A DNA stretch of 64,000 nt from Clostridia bacterium (GCA_017521565.1 JAFXCE010000133.1:18791-82790); one strand, 5' to 3'; counted from the stretch's first letter, positions 37,901 to 47,177 are shown. Translations and numbers: made by a program. Notes: generated from the letters alone by a model not told the origin.

Positions 37901-40900
37901 CGAGCCGTACCTCAGCGAGGGCGGTACGGTGACGGCTGCTGCGATGCAGTGCGCAAAGATTCCTTCGGGAAGCGAACTGGGAGCGATTGCCGATCTGTAT
38001 GCTGTTTCCGAACAGGGGCTGACGCTGCTGAGCGTGGATATGCATGCGCTTCAGGCGGGAGAGACGCTCCTTGCGCCGACGCTCACCATTCAGACCGGCG
38101 CAGCGGGCGCTGAGCGCAGCGATATTGCCAGCGTGGTCTTGTCTGGCGCTTCGGATGCACAGGATGGGCAGTATGTGGCGCGCGTGGAGTATTGCCTGCA
38201 TGGCGGCGGCTGGCAGCCTTCTGATGCGAGGATGACGGGCGTGCTTACAGGCCCGACTGCGGTGAGCCTTGACGATGTGCAGGACGATATCAGTGCGGTC
38301 CGTGTGACGTATATCGATGCCGTGACCGGTGAGGAAACTGTTCATGGCGGCTTTGCGCCCGGACAGGTGACGATCAGCGTACAGGGAAGCGCAGAGCGCG
38401 AACTGCATATGAAGGCGAGCGCTGTCTTCGAGGGCGTGTCTGCTTATAGAACCGTTTATGAAGGACGCGTGGAGAAGATAGCGCGCAGCACGCGCCGCGA
38501 ATTGGATTACACCATGCAGACGAATGGTCTGTTTGATACGGTCTGCGCTGGCCGCGACGGGCGCATCAGCGGCGTGGCGTTCCTGGATACGGATGCCGAC
38601 GGCGTGATGGATGCAGATGAAACAGGCCGCTACGCCGGCATGACGGTTTCCCTGCTGACTGCGGGCGGAGATGTGGCTGACACCTGCCGCACCGGCACCG
38701 ACGGCAGCTATGCATTTGATACGCTTTCAAGCGGAGCGTATCAGATCCAGTTTGATGCAGGCGAGGCTGTTGTTTTCTCCAAGGGGGAAACGTACAGCAC
38801 GCACATGGTCTCGGGCGTGACAGATGCGCGCGATGGAGCGAGCGCATGGCTGACCATTGATGGAGATCACACCGATTACATTGTGCATGCAGGCTGCATT
38901 TACGCAGCGCAGCTGGGCGGTGTGATTCGCGAAACCCTTGCGGATGGCACGGTCGTGGGTATGGGCGGTCTGAGCGTCGAGATGCGCGAGGTCTTTGCCG
39001 ACGAGGATGAAGAGCCGATCGTCGTAATGACGGACGATCAGGGTGTGTTTGCCTTTACCTCGCTGCTTGCCGGCGATTATGAGATTGCTGTCAGCGTTCC
39101 GCAGGGATACCTCTTTGAAGGTGCGCAGAACGGCGTGATTGCTGAGCGCGTGACGCTGGCTCAGGGCGACAGCGTGATGCTGGGCGGTCTTGAGGGATTT
39201 GTTGGTCAGCAGGCTGCGTCCCTTTGCGGTGTTGTTCGCATCGACGACGACGGCGACGGCCTGATTGACGAGGGCGCTCAGGGCCTTTCCGGCGTACGGG
39301 TAACGCTCCTGCGCGCAGCAGACGGACATACCGAACAGACCGGCGAGACGACAACCGACGAAAACGGCGCATACTGCTTTGATGCGCTTTATGCAGGCGA
39401 TTACAGCGTACTGTTTGAGCTGGACGGAGACTGGGCGTTTACCCGATACGGCGAGGATTCTGCCGTCTATGGTGCGGTATCCCAGAGCGGCAGCACGCAA
39501 ACCTTTGAATTGGTGCCGGGCGAGATGCGTACCGGCGTAAACGCTGGTGTAACGATTCCGGCGGAGCTGTCCGTCTCGGTCTTTAAGGACACGCAGTACG
39601 ATGGACTTAAAGGCGTTTATGAGGAGATGCTCGAAGGTGCGTCTATCTCGCTGATCCGCCTTGAAAATGGCGAGGATGCAGAGGAAGTCACCTACCAGAC
39701 GGATGCGGAGGGCAGCGTGCATTTCGCGGGTGTGAGCCCGGGCGAGTATGTGCTGGCCTATCAGATGCCGGGACAGTGGCGTGCGACGAAGCAGATCGAT
39801 GGCAGAGAGACGAATCATCCGGTCAGCTGCGTGCCTCAGAGCGTGCTCTCAAGCGGCAGAAGTCTTCCGTTTACGCTGACTATGGGACAGCGCGGTCTGC
39901 GTTTGTATATCGGCGCCATGCTTTCGGGCTCCATTTCCGGTACGGTGTATGAGGACAATAACGCAGACGCAGCATATGGCGCGGAAGAAACGGCATATGT
40001 GAATGCGAAGGTCGAGCTTCTCAATGCGGATGGCATCCTGGTGGGTGAAACGTTCTCGGCGGAGGATGGCAGCTATGCGTTTGAAGGCCTTGCGCCGGGC
40101 CGCTACAGCGTTCGCTTTACAGCGGACACGGGCTGCGGATTCTCGGGTACGGCGCGCACGATGGCGCGCGGCGGCGTGCAGCAGAGCGAAGGGAACATCT
40201 CGTCGACGCGCCCGATTACCGTGACGAGCGGCTCGGCAACGGACAGTGCGGATGCGGGCGTGGTGCGCCTGTGCACGATTTCCGGCACGATTTGGGAGGA
40301 CCAAAGCGGCGACAGGGAACATGGTGAGGAAGAAAACGGCTTGGCCGGGCTGACGGTCAACCTGATGAATGGTGCGGGCCGCATCATTCTGACAAGCACC
40401 ATAACCGGCGAAGATGGAAGATTCGCGTTTGAAGGCCTGCAGCCGGGCAGTTATAAGCTGCGCGTGGATGGCCCTGAGGGCTATGTATTCTCCGGTGAGC
40501 GTGCGGGCAGCGCGCTGCCGCTGGAAAGCCAGCGCGAGAACTGGGGCTACTCCGCAGAATTCACCCTGCTGGGCGGCGCGGATGTGCATGACCTCGACTT
40601 TGGTTTGCTGACGCAGGGTATGATTTCCGGCGTTCTCTGGGAGGATGCGGATTATGACGGCGTGATGCAGGCAGGGAACGTCGGTCTGCGGGGCGCTGTA
40701 GTCACGCTGATTGATGCAAACGGCAACGAAGTTTCCTCTGCCACCACCATTCGCAGCGGCGAATTCTCCTTCGCACGGCTGATGCCGGGCGCATATGCGC
40801 TGCGGGTGGAGCTTCCGCAGGATTATGTCTTTACTGCCGGAGGAAACGACTCTCTGGCGGGCAACGAATCCGGATGCAGCGCAGAGATTGAACTGGGCGA

Positions 40901-42677
40901 ACTGGAAATGGGCGGCGCAATGACGGATATCCGCTTTGGCGCGCTCAGGCCTGCCGCAGCAGGAGGCGTCCTCTGGCTGGATCAGAACGATAACGGCCGC
41001 AGAGATTACGATGAGGCCGGTGTGAACGGCGTAAAGGTAATCCTGACGATGACGTCTGGCGCGGATACAGGCAAGCAGTACGAGACGATGACGGACGAAA
41101 CCGGTGCGTATGCTTTCCCGGGCGTCATGCCGGGTATGGTGGAGATTGCGTATGAGCTTGCGCCGGGCCAGGCCTTTGCGCGAAATGCAAATGGCGTGAA
41201 GCGTGTGAGCAGCGTCAAGATGGTGGACGCCCTGCGTGCGGCTGCGCCGCAGTTTGCGCTGACTTCCGGTGAAACGAGAATGGATATCGATGTCGGCGTG
41301 GTCGGCGTGGGTGAGATCCGCGGCAAAATCTGGGAAGACGCCAAATATAACGGCAAGCAGGACAGAAGCGAACGTGGTGTCATGAGCGCGGAGGTTACGC
41401 TTGTCGATGCGGTCAGTGGAAGGCCGGTTTCCTCTGTGCAGACAGATGAAAATGGCGAATACACGATTGGTTTTGCTCGAAAGGGTGAATATGTCATCCG
41501 CGTGACGCTGCCGCAGGGTATGATCTTTACCCGCAGCGGAGAAGGCGCGATTGCAGCGATCGATTCCGCCGAAGGCATGACGGCGTCCTTCAGTCTTGCG
41601 ATGGGCGAGGGACGGGACGGCATCCATGCCGGTGCGATCTTCCCGGCGCAGATGAGCGGAACTGTGATCGTTGACAGCAATGAGAATGGCACGGCTGATG
41701 AGGGCGAAGCAGGGCATGCCGGTGCGATTGTAACGGCGATGCAGGGAGGAACCGCTGTCGCCAGCACGCGTACGGATGCGAATGGTACATATACCTTTAC
41801 GACGCTGCGCCCGGGCACCTACCGTTTGCGCTTTGCGCTTGAAAATGGCGCGCTTTTCTCTGTGGAAACCAGCCTGAAGCTGACCGAACGCGATGCGCTT
41901 GAGGGTGAGACGGGTGAGTATGAGATCGAAGCGTCTTCCCAGTATACGATTGCTCCTGTGCTGATCGTTCCGGCTGCAAGCATTGCAGGCCGTGCATGGA
42001 TGGATGCAGATGTCAGTGGCGCGATGGACGACGGCGAGGAAGCGATGACCGGTGTAAAGGTCGATTTGCTCGATGCAGACGGCCATGTACTGGAAAGCAC
42101 GAAGGTCGGCGGCGACGGCAGATACAGCTTTGATCAGCTGCGCAGCGGAACATACAGTCTTTCTGTCAGGCTTCCGGCGGATGTACTCTTCACCGACGTA
42201 ACCGGTGATGCGGCCGGCTCCTGTGTGCCCGTTGTGCCGGGCGATACGGGACGGACGGATTCGTTTGACCTGACGGCGGGCGAGCAGAAGACGATGAATA
42301 TCGGCGGCATTCTGCCGGGTGAGATCGGCGATACAGTCTGGCTCGATACGAATGGAAATGGCCTGCAGGATTATAAGGAGCCTCTGATCCCCGGCGTGAA
42401 GCTGACGCTTCTGCGCGTGAATGAGGATGGCAGCCTGACCGAGGAGGCGCAGACGGAAAGCGATAAGTATGGATACTACCGCTTTGAAGCGCTGCGCCCG
42501 GGTGTGTATATGCTGCGTCTTGATGCAAAGGATGGAGAACAGCTGACCACGCACTATGGTGAGCCGTTGGGCGAAATCGACAGCGATTTGATTCCGGATA
42601 CGGGTATGAGCGAGCAGATTCGCCTGAACTCCGGCAGGGCGATGCGCAATATCGACGTAGGCCTTGCTGCGGAATAA
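34905..42677 (+). CDS. Giant secreted SpaA/SdrD B-domain repeat protein, 2,590 aa
   Basis: ATG after GCGGAGGAAAT; signal peptide in the first ~27 residues (WIIKGAALCACVALMNGLTAAAEE). Residues about 50-1,210 are prealbumin-like SpaA/Cna-B modules (GAEFGVY..., YLRQESAPQGYLF, YMLRQTRAAEGYAL), such as form pilin and adhesin stalks. From about 1,218 on there are about twelve SdrD B-like domains of roughly 115 residues. Each opens with a GxxWxDxNxNGxxD-type loop like the calcium-binding loops of Sdr proteins (for example DTNGNGLQD at the last one) and carries a DENGxYxF...L.PGxYxLR core. It ends at GLAAE with no LPXTG, membrane anchor or SLH domain, so retention is unexplained. An extended stalk or adhesin role is inferred. 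Confidence 0.93.
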   Translation: MGNKRWIIKGAALCACVALMNGLTAAAEERRLGDYIYVPAMQVTPAMGSTSLRVTGLALTGESDAPVLSEQLAGAEFGVYVVAANGELKPWANPLYPSEPMRIRTGEGDTRFSLPQGAEFYLRQESAPQGYLFDSQAVIPVTGDEIVVTNAMAGQIVVSVADSLGSPLGGVEITVSGEDGSVLTQTTNAYGEAVFACNTAQSYMITESKLPEGVFAAFGGSSTQAQIALASRIHVAFEHPASGGVELNMALAVIDENAKATLQPLENVQLDIMSEAGEEVTSIVTDAQGQARASLIEGSYHVKLRYIGQEDVVLPLEEGQMLIESGATTVIDLSASQSTGRILLLAQGGRTFEGGSVLLHSEQSGETYGPYALDAEGVAISDALAPGSYRIEDMTLPAGAQFGEIRCGEASAEDPGAIALEVSMGAVTQADVTLLTRESQTFELLIAEIDERGEVQTRRLDKDAALMLTDEHGNAVAHLQAQDGHAAVEALSGAYTLVMDEDDAKTLGVENASSPFALPSDEEAIVFASDYTRVLLASVDENGAPAAGAVYAVTDSEGTRHTVTCDEDGMALSPLLAAGEITIETMMAPDGHDVPQGAVAAQALAGEAAHVEIVHPSYGEFELDVYVQSLDEKGKTLRMPAAGVNVRLYQLSRDGQQMTDMGMGLVSGYDGKAKVRLAPGEYIAKADAESLRAGVGAPQAVRFSVDNMLSVSGEMVCMDALGGVRVALTGGELDDASLAQVRFELTAQDGTSRVLVMQDGAFYAGDLPAGAYVLRQTQMPQGYKLASERTVVVSGGEALQISVPLEEYAVVTVQKTGLTFDNALKTYVVPLSGEYGVYTLEDGAMKPYPSADKQITLWANVTPEQIAQGRAASAKLPATAEGAVYYLREIQPAAGFAADEHSYEVFVRAGEEIVVHTAVSSDRGFFTLELKDIANGQYVPGAAFELLDAGSGETVLSFTTEDAMYRHAMALPVGAYMLRQTRAAEGYALSETAQMEICIEPYLSEGGTVTAAAMQCAKIPSGSELGAIADLYAVSEQGLTLLSVDMHALQAGETLLAPTLTIQTGAAGAERSDIASVVLSGASDAQDGQYVARVEYCLHGGGWQPSDARMTGVLTGPTAVSLDDVQDDISAVRVTYIDAVTGEETVHGGFAPGQVTISVQGSAERELHMKASAVFEGVSAYRTVYEGRVEKIARSTRRELDYTMQTNGLFDTVCAGRDGRISGVAFLDTDADGVMDADETGRYAGMTVSLLTAGGDVADTCRTGTDGSYAFDTLSSGAYQIQFDAGEAVVFSKGETYSTHMVSGVTDARDGASAWLTIDGDHTDYIVHAGCIYAAQLGGVIRETLADGTVVGMGGLSVEMREVFADEDEEPIVVMTDDQGVFAFTSLLAGDYEIAVSVPQGYLFEGAQNGVIAERVTLAQGDSVMLGGLEGFVGQQAASLCGVVRIDDDGDGLIDEGAQGLSGVRVTLLRAADGHTEQTGETTTDENGAYCFDALYAGDYSVLFELDGDWAFTRYGEDSAVYGAVSQSGSTQTFELVPGEMRTGVNAGVTIPAELSVSVFKDTQYDGLKGVYEEMLEGASISLIRLENGEDAEEVTYQTDAEGSVHFAGVSPGEYVLAYQMPGQWRATKQIDGRETNHPVSCVPQSVLSSGRSLPFTLTMGQRGLRLYIGAMLSGSISGTVYEDNNADAAYGAEETAYVNAKVELLNADGILVGETFSAEDGSYAFEGLAPGRYSVRFTADTGCGFSGTARTMARGGVQQSEGNISSTRPITVTSGSATDSADAGVVRLCTISGTIWEDQSGDREHGEEENGLAGLTVNLMNGAGRIILTSTITGEDGRFAFEGLQPGSYKLRVDGPEGYVFSGERAGSALPLESQRENWGYSAEFTLLGGADVHDLDFGLLTQGMISGVLWEDADYDGVMQAGNVGLRGAVVTLIDANGNEVSSATTIRSGEFSFARLMPGAYALRVELPQDYVFTAGGNDSLAGNESGCSAEIELGELEMGGAMTDIRFGALRPAAAGGVLWLDQNDNGRRDYDEAGVNGVKVILTMTSGADTGKQYETMTDETGAYAFPGVMPGMVEIAYELAPGQAFARNANGVKRVSSVKMVDALRAAAPQFALTSGETRMDIDVGVVGVGEIRGKIWEDAKYNGKQDRSERGVMSAEVTLVDAVSGRPVSSVQTDENGEYTIGFARKGEYVIRVTLPQGMIFTRSGEGAIAAIDSAEGMTASFSLAMGEGRDGIHAGAIFPAQMSGTVIVDSNENGTADEGEAGHAGAIVTAMQGGTAVASTRTDANGTYTFTTLRPGTYRLRFALENGALFSVETSLKLTERDALEGETGEYEIEASSQYTIAPVLIVPAASIAGRAWMDADVSGAMDDGEEAMTGVKVDLLDADGHVLESTKVGGDGRYSFDQLRSGTYSLSVRLPADVLFTDVTGDAAGSCVPVVPGDTGRTDSFDLTAGEQKTMNIGGILPGEIGDTVWLDTNGNGLQDYKEPLIPGVKLTLLRVNEDGSLTEEAQTESDKYGYYRFEALRPGVYMLRLDAKDGEQLTTHYGEPLGEIDSDLIPDTGMSEQIRLNSGRAMRNIDVGLAAE

Positions 42678-42689
42678 CCGAACAAGAAA

Positions 42690-42726
42690 AATCCCCTTAC
42701 AGACCAACGGTCTGTAAGGGGGTTTT
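42690..42726. terminator. Bidirectional terminator between SdrD-like gene and mrp
   Basis: CCCCTTACAGACC/GGTCTGTAAGGGG with AACG loop; A-tract on one side and TTTT on the other, serving two convergent genes. Confidence 0.88.
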
Positions 42727-42739
42727 AAAGATGATTGAT

Positions 42740-43600
42740 TTACAGCTGAACCTGTCCGGCGACTGCTGCGGCAGCATCCGCCATGATCGGGTTGTCGACC
42801 GTTTCGATCATGCCGCGATCGCAGAGATTCGCAGCGGAGGGATCGAACGGGAGCTGGGCAAGCACAGGCAGGCTGAGCTCGGCAGCCTCCTGCGCAATGC
42901 GGGACTTGCCGAAGATCTCAATCTTCTTGCCGCAATCCGGGCAGAGCGCGTAGGACATATTTTCTACGAGGCCGAGAACCGGGATATTCATCATGCCGGC
43001 CATGTTGACGGCCTTGCGCACGATCATGCTGACCAGGTCCTGCGGGGTAGAAACAACCACAACGCCATCCAGCGGAATGCTCTGGAATACGGTCAGCGGA
43101 ACGTCGCCGGTTCCCGGAGGCATATCGATTACCATCACGTCCAGTTCACCCCAGGCGACTTCCTCCCAGAACTGCTTGACTGCGCCGGCGATCACCGGGC
43201 CGCGCCAGATGACGGGGGTATCGTCGTTTTCAAGCAGGAGGTTGACGGACATGATCTTGATTCCTGTGTGGGTTTCGGCGGGGTAGATAAACTCGCCGTC
43301 GCCCATCGCCTTATCATGGATGCCGAACATCTTGGGAATGGACGGGCCGGTAATATCGGCGTCAAGGACGCCAACGCGATAGCCCATGCGGCTGAGCATG
43401 ACAGCCAGCTCGCCGGAGACGAGGGATTTGCCTACGCCGCCCTTGCCGCTGACCACGCCGATAACCTTACGGACCTTCGGCTGCTCCTTCGGCGCTTCTT
43501 GTGCCGCTGCGGCGTTGTTTTTGTTGTGGCTGCAGCCGGCGCACGCGGGCTTGGTGCCGCATTCGCTGGGCGCGCAGCCCTGCTTCATTTCCTCAGACAC
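42740..43600 (-). CDS. mrp: Mrp/NBP35 family iron-sulfur carrier ATPase
   Basis: 286 aa. The N-terminus has an NBP35-like cysteine cluster (C9, C14, C20, C23). The deviant Walker A SGKGGVGKS (about 51-59) and the DMPPGTGD motif (about 153) define the ParA-like Mrp/NBP35 family. The CPDC pair in the later MSYALCPDCGKK stretch is the usual dimer-interface cluster ligand. These cytosolic ATPases carry and transfer [4Fe-4S] clusters to apoproteins. Convergent with the SdrD-like gene. Client proteins cannot be inferred from the neighbourhood. Confidence 0.93.
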   Translation of the reverse strand: MSEEMKQGCAPSECGTKPACAGCSHNKNNAAAAQEAPKEQPKVRKVIGVVSGKGGVGKSLVSGELAVMLSRMGYRVGVLDADITGPSIPKMFGIHDKAMGDGEFIYPAETHTGIKIMSVNLLLENDDTPVIWRGPVIAGAVKQFWEEVAWGELDVMVIDMPPGTGDVPLTVFQSIPLDGVVVVSTPQDLVSMIVRKAVNMAGMMNIPVLGLVENMSYALCPDCGKKIEIFGKSRIAQEAAELSLPVLAQLPFDPSAANLCDRGMIETVDNPIMADAAAAVAGQVQL

Positions 43601-43634
43601 GGAAATTACTCCTTTCGATCGGGTAGAAACTCTG

Positions 43635-43640
43635 CTATAA
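43635..43640 (+). promoter_or_regulatory. Extended -10 element before the 387-aa secreted protein
   Basis: TGCTATAAT; no strong -35 box. About 80 nt upstream of the start. Confidence 0.45.
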
Positions 43641-43718
43641 TGCTCTTAACAGGGTTTACCTCAGAGATACTCCTAATATGATATCACGATTTCAGAAAAA
43701 AGCAAGGGTGCATGAAAG

Positions 43719-44882
43719 ATGAAAAGAAAAGCAATGATCATGTTTGAGGCGCTTATGCTGCTGCTGACGGTGGTTCCTGCGGCTGCGCAAGGAATGCCAT
43801 ATGATGCTCAGATTGCCTCTGCCTGGCTGGATGGGTTTGCTCAGGCGCTTGCGGCGTTTACGCCGGTGAACGAACCGGAACAGACGGCTGATCCTGCGCG
43901 GGCAGGACAGTATCTGATCGAATACGAATTCGGCACGGTGCTTGCTGCGCGGACGGATGCGGTTTCTGCGCAGGAGATTCTGGAGATCGACGTGCGCAGT
44001 CCGCAGGTGACAGATTGCCGGGGTGTGCGCGTGGGAATGGAGGCTGAGCAAGCGCTGGGCAGCGCATTGGGTCTGGCGGAAGCCGCGACAGGCTCCGGCA
44101 GGAGGCTGGTTGTGCTGGATACACAGGAGGCTGGATACGGCTGGAGCTGGGCGTATATGGACGGCGCAGAACTTTATGGCGCAGAGTACATCACCTATGG
44201 CCAGGATGCGCATGGATCGATGAAGGAATACACGCTGACGTATGTGATTGAGGAAGGCAGGATCAGTGCGCTCCGTATCAGGACGGCGGCAGCGACGATG
44301 GCGCAGGCGGAGGAAGGCCTGCGCACGGCAGAGGAAATCGCCTCCCGTCAGATCCAAGCAGGGCGGGTGCTGGTATCTGCAAACGAAAGGGCGGCATTTG
44401 ATGGAAACGATCTGCAGGTCATGGGCGGCAGTGTGCTCGGTCATCCGGTGGATGTGCTGATTGCCCGCATGGGAGAACCGCAGGAGATCCAGTCTCTGCC
44501 CGGTGCGCAGGGACGCATTCTTGTTTATAGCGGCGCGGCTGTAAGGCTGGAGCTTGACGAATACACAGGCGTTGAGATTGTTCGCGGAGTAAGTGTAAGC
44601 GACAGAACAGTTTCTGGCCCACGCGGACTGATGGTCGGTTTTGAAATGCCGGATGCTGCGGCGCTTTTCCGCTGTGACGCGGATCTGTATGACAGCGGCA
44701 TGCTTTATGAGATGAGCGAAGCGGTGCGCGGCGAACTGAACATATATGATGACGAAACCGCTGTGCTGCGTTACAGTTGTGCGGCGGCTGGCGTAGAGAC
44801 AGCAGAGCTTGAGATTGGCGTGGGCGGAGGACGGGTGACATACTGGCATCTATATTACGCAAGCGATCTTGGAAATGAGTAA
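43719..44882 (+). CDS. Secreted protein of unknown function, 387 aa
   Basis: ATG preceded by AAGGGTGCATGAAAG. A signal peptide (MKRKAMIMFEALMLLLTVVPAAAQG) is followed by a soluble, mostly alpha/beta sequence without Cys clusters, repeats or membrane helices. Local features include YGWSWAYMDGAELYGAEY (about 142-160) and VGMEAEQALG (about 106). A similar GLMVGFEMPDAAALF segment near 307 suggests two related halves (PRGLMVGFEM against CRGVRVGMEA). I do not recognise a family. The end overlaps the possible upstream start of the methyltransferase gene, so the two are likely co-transcribed. Confidence 0.75.
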   Translation: MKRKAMIMFEALMLLLTVVPAAAQGMPYDAQIASAWLDGFAQALAAFTPVNEPEQTADPARAGQYLIEYEFGTVLAARTDAVSAQEILEIDVRSPQVTDCRGVRVGMEAEQALGSALGLAEAATGSGRRLVVLDTQEAGYGWSWAYMDGAELYGAEYITYGQDAHGSMKEYTLTYVIEEGRISALRIRTAAATMAQAEEGLRTAEEIASRQIQAGRVLVSANERAAFDGNDLQVMGGSVLGHPVDVLIARMGEPQEIQSLPGAQGRILVYSGAAVRLELDEYTGVEIVRGVSVSDRTVSGPRGLMVGFEMPDAAALFRCDADLYDSGMLYEMSEAVRGELNIYDDETAVLRYSCAAAGVETAELEIGVGGGRVTYWHLYYASDLGNE

Positions 44883-44910
44883 AAACGGGCGCAGAAGGAG
44901 CGATAGCAAT

Positions 44911-45507
44911 ATGGAAAACATACAGGACATGCAGGAAGAGCGTTTTACGCTGCGCAATGCCCGCCATCTTGCGGCGGACTATATGCGCCGCGCAATCCGC
45001 CCTGGCGACACGGTTGTCGATGCGACGATGGGAAATGGAAAGGATACGCTGTTTCTCTGCGAACTGGTCGGTGAAAATGGACATGTGTTCGCGTTTGATG
45101 TTCAGGCGGAGGCCGTTGCAAGGACGCGGGAGCGGGTTGAGGAAGCCGGCTATGCCGGTCGCGCGACGCTGCTGCTTGCTGGTCATGAAACCATGAACGA
45201 GCATGTGAATAGACAGGTACAGGCGGTCATGTTTAATCTTGGCTGGCTTCCAGGTGCGCAGCATGCTGTGACGACAAAAACCGGCACGACGATTGCAGCG
45301 GTGCAGGCTGCGCTTGGCTTGATTGCGCCCGGCGGCATTGTGACAATATGTGTGTATCCCGGTCATGAAGAAGGAACGAGGGAGCTTCAGGCGCTGCGGG
45401 AGCTAGCGGCAGGACTTGATGTCCGCCGGTATAACGCGCTGTATCATCATTTTATCAATGCAGCGCAGCAGACGCCGCAGCTGCTCCTTATACAGAAAAA
45501 CAAATAA
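44911..45507 (+). CDS. Class I SAM-dependent methyltransferase (YtqB/rRNA methylase-like)
   Basis: 198 aa from the ATG at 44911, which has GAAGGAGCG upstream; an in-frame ATG at 44869 overlaps the preceding gene and is less likely. Residues 27-45 (AIRPGDTVVDATMGNGKDT) are the SAM-binding motif I of the rRNA_methylase/YtqB family. VFAFDVQAEAV is motif II and VMFNLGWLPG is the motif IV region (N-L-G-x-L). B. subtilis YtqB-type proteins bind SAM; a tRNA or rRNA substrate is likely but unproven. Confidence 0.85.
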   Translation: MENIQDMQEERFTLRNARHLAADYMRRAIRPGDTVVDATMGNGKDTLFLCELVGENGHVFAFDVQAEAVARTRERVEEAGYAGRATLLLAGHETMNEHVNRQVQAVMFNLGWLPGAQHAVTTKTGTTIAAVQAALGLIAPGGIVTICVYPGHEEGTRELQALRELAAGLDVRRYNALYHHFINAAQQTPQLLLIQKNK

Positions 45508-45716
45508 GAATAAAGAATACAGAACACAAGAGGAACAATTTGGCCCAAATCTTAGCGATGATTTTGTTAAGCTTTTCACTTTTTTGCGTTTTTTGAAAAA
45601 AGAAGCAGGAATAGGGAGAATTCTGTTGAATCTAGGAAAACGGGATAAATTGTATCTGACTCCAAAGGCATATACCGGAGGAGCTGGACCTATATGATTA
45701 CGGAGGCGATAGTTGA

Positions 45717-47177
45717 ATGAGCACCCTTCAGGATCTCAAACAGGTGCTCTCGCGCAAGCAGGACATTCTTGAGAATGCTGCGGGCGTTGAGAAAATCAAG
45801 AAGAGCGGCAAGCTGACTGCGCGCGAGCGCGTTGCCCTGCTGCTCGACGAGGGCAGCTTTATGGAGCAGGCGATGCTCCTGAGCGATGCCGGCGTGGTGA
45901 CCGGCTCCGGCACGGTCGATGGCCGCCCGGTGTATGTTGCCGCGCAGGATTTCGCTGTGATGGACGGCGCCGTGGGCGCTAAGCAGGCCAAGAAGATCGT
46001 CAAGATCCTCGAACTGGCTCGCAAGACCGGCACCCCGGTTGTTCTTATGTGTGACAGCAACGGTGCGCGCGTGGGTGAGGGCGCGGCTGCGCTTGAGGCC
46101 TATACCGATATCTTTGCGCATATGGCCCGCCTGTCCGGCGTGGTGCCGATGATCACGCTGGTTCTCGGTCCGTGCGTTGGCGCGGCTGCGATGATGGCTG
46201 AACTGTCCGATCTGGTGATTGTTGCCAAGGAAGGCGCGCTGCTGTGCGCCGGCCCGCAGGTCATTTCCGCCACGATGGGCAAGGACGTCATGAAGGCGAC
46301 CGAACTGGGCGGCGCGAAGATTGCCGTTGAAAATGGCGCTGCGCACTTTGCCTGCGAAACCGAGGAAGAGGCTGTTGCGACCGCTAAGAAGCTCCTTGGC
46401 GTGCTCCCGGCGAACAACCTTGAGGATGCGCCCTTCTCCGTGGAGGAGGATATGAACCGTGCGCTGACTGGCCTTGCTGTCGGCGCAGAGGGCATGGATG
46501 TCATTAACGCCATGGCTGACGCGGGCTCTGTGATTGAGGCTGGCAAGGGCTTTACCGGCGCTGCGACTGCGTTTGGCAAGCTGGCTGGCCGTACCGTTGC
46601 GTTTGTGTATACCGGCAAGGGCGATACCTGCGACAAGCGCATGGAGAAGATTGCCCGCTTTGTCCGCTTTGCGGATTGCTACAACATTCCGGTCGTATCT
46701 CTGATTGACTCCACTGGTCTTGAAATCTTCAAGTCTGCGGATCGTCAGATGAACGTCGTGAAGGCTGCTTCCAAGCTGGTCTATGCATACAGCGAGGCAA
46801 CCACCGTGAAGGTTTCTGTCGTCATCGGCAATGCCATCGGCGCGGCCTATGTCGCGATGGGCGGCAGCGCCAATGCGGATACGACCTTTGCCTGGCCGGG
46901 CGCCTGCATCAGCCCGCTGACCGGCGAAGCCGCGATTGCGATCTGGGGCAAGGAAGATATCAACAACAGCAAGGGCGATGCGATTGCCGCGCGCAAGGAA
47001 CTGGCTGCCAAGTACGAGGCCGAGGTGGCCGACGGCGTGTGCGCTGCGGTCGAGGGTCTGGTCGACGATGTGATCGATCCGGCCGATACCCGCAAGATGG
47101 TTATCGCTGCGCTGGAGCTCATGTCCAGCAAGCGTGATTCCAACCCGCCCAAGAAGCATGGCAACATGCCGCTGTAA
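45717..47177 (+). CDS. Acyl-CoA carboxyltransferase subunit (MmdA-like)
   Basis: 486 aa, GGAGG before the ATG. It has the crotonase-like carboxyltransferase fold: N-terminal KLTARERVALLLDEGSF and GSGTVDGRPVYVAAQDF, a GPCVGAAAMMAELSD oxyanion-type loop (about 148-162), and a C-terminal half with GNAIGAAYVAMGG and FAWPGACISPLTGEAA. Such subunits move CO2 between a malonyl- or methylmalonyl-type CoA and biotin. At 486 aa it is slightly shorter than classical MmdA (about 510), and the CoA substrate cannot be read from sequence. First gene of a five-gene unit with OadG, biotin carrier, OadB and a 5S-type subunit, all with strongly biased, high-expression codons. Confidence 0.88.
   Translation: MSTLQDLKQVLSRKQDILENAAGVEKIKKSGKLTARERVALLLDEGSFMEQAMLLSDAGVVTGSGTVDGRPVYVAAQDFAVMDGAVGAKQAKKIVKILELARKTGTPVVLMCDSNGARVGEGAAALEAYTDIFAHMARLSGVVPMITLVLGPCVGAAAMMAELSDLVIVAKEGALLCAGPQVISATMGKDVMKATELGGAKIAVENGAAHFACETEEEAVATAKKLLGVLPANNLEDAPFSVEEDMNRALTGLAVGAEGMDVINAMADAGSVIEAGKGFTGAATAFGKLAGRTVAFVYTGKGDTCDKRMEKIARFVRFADCYNIPVVSLIDSTGLEIFKSADRQMNVVKAASKLVYAYSEATTVKVSVVIGNAIGAAYVAMGGSANADTTFAWPGACISPLTGEAAIAIWGKEDINNSKGDAIAARKELAAKYEAEVADGVCAAVEGLVDDVIDPADTRKMVIAALELMSSKRDSNPPKKHGNMPL

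Noticed and set aside
11001..42677. LPXTG-type sortase signals on the giant proteins
   Set aside because: The C-termini end in ...GLTVIEY, ...HGISVSLTD and ...NIDVGLAAE, without the motif, hydrophobic helix or basic tail.
26129..42707. Long antisense frames opposite the giant LRR and SdrD-like genes
   Set aside because: Shadow frames caused by GC-rich third positions and repeats; basic, low-complexity products without signals.
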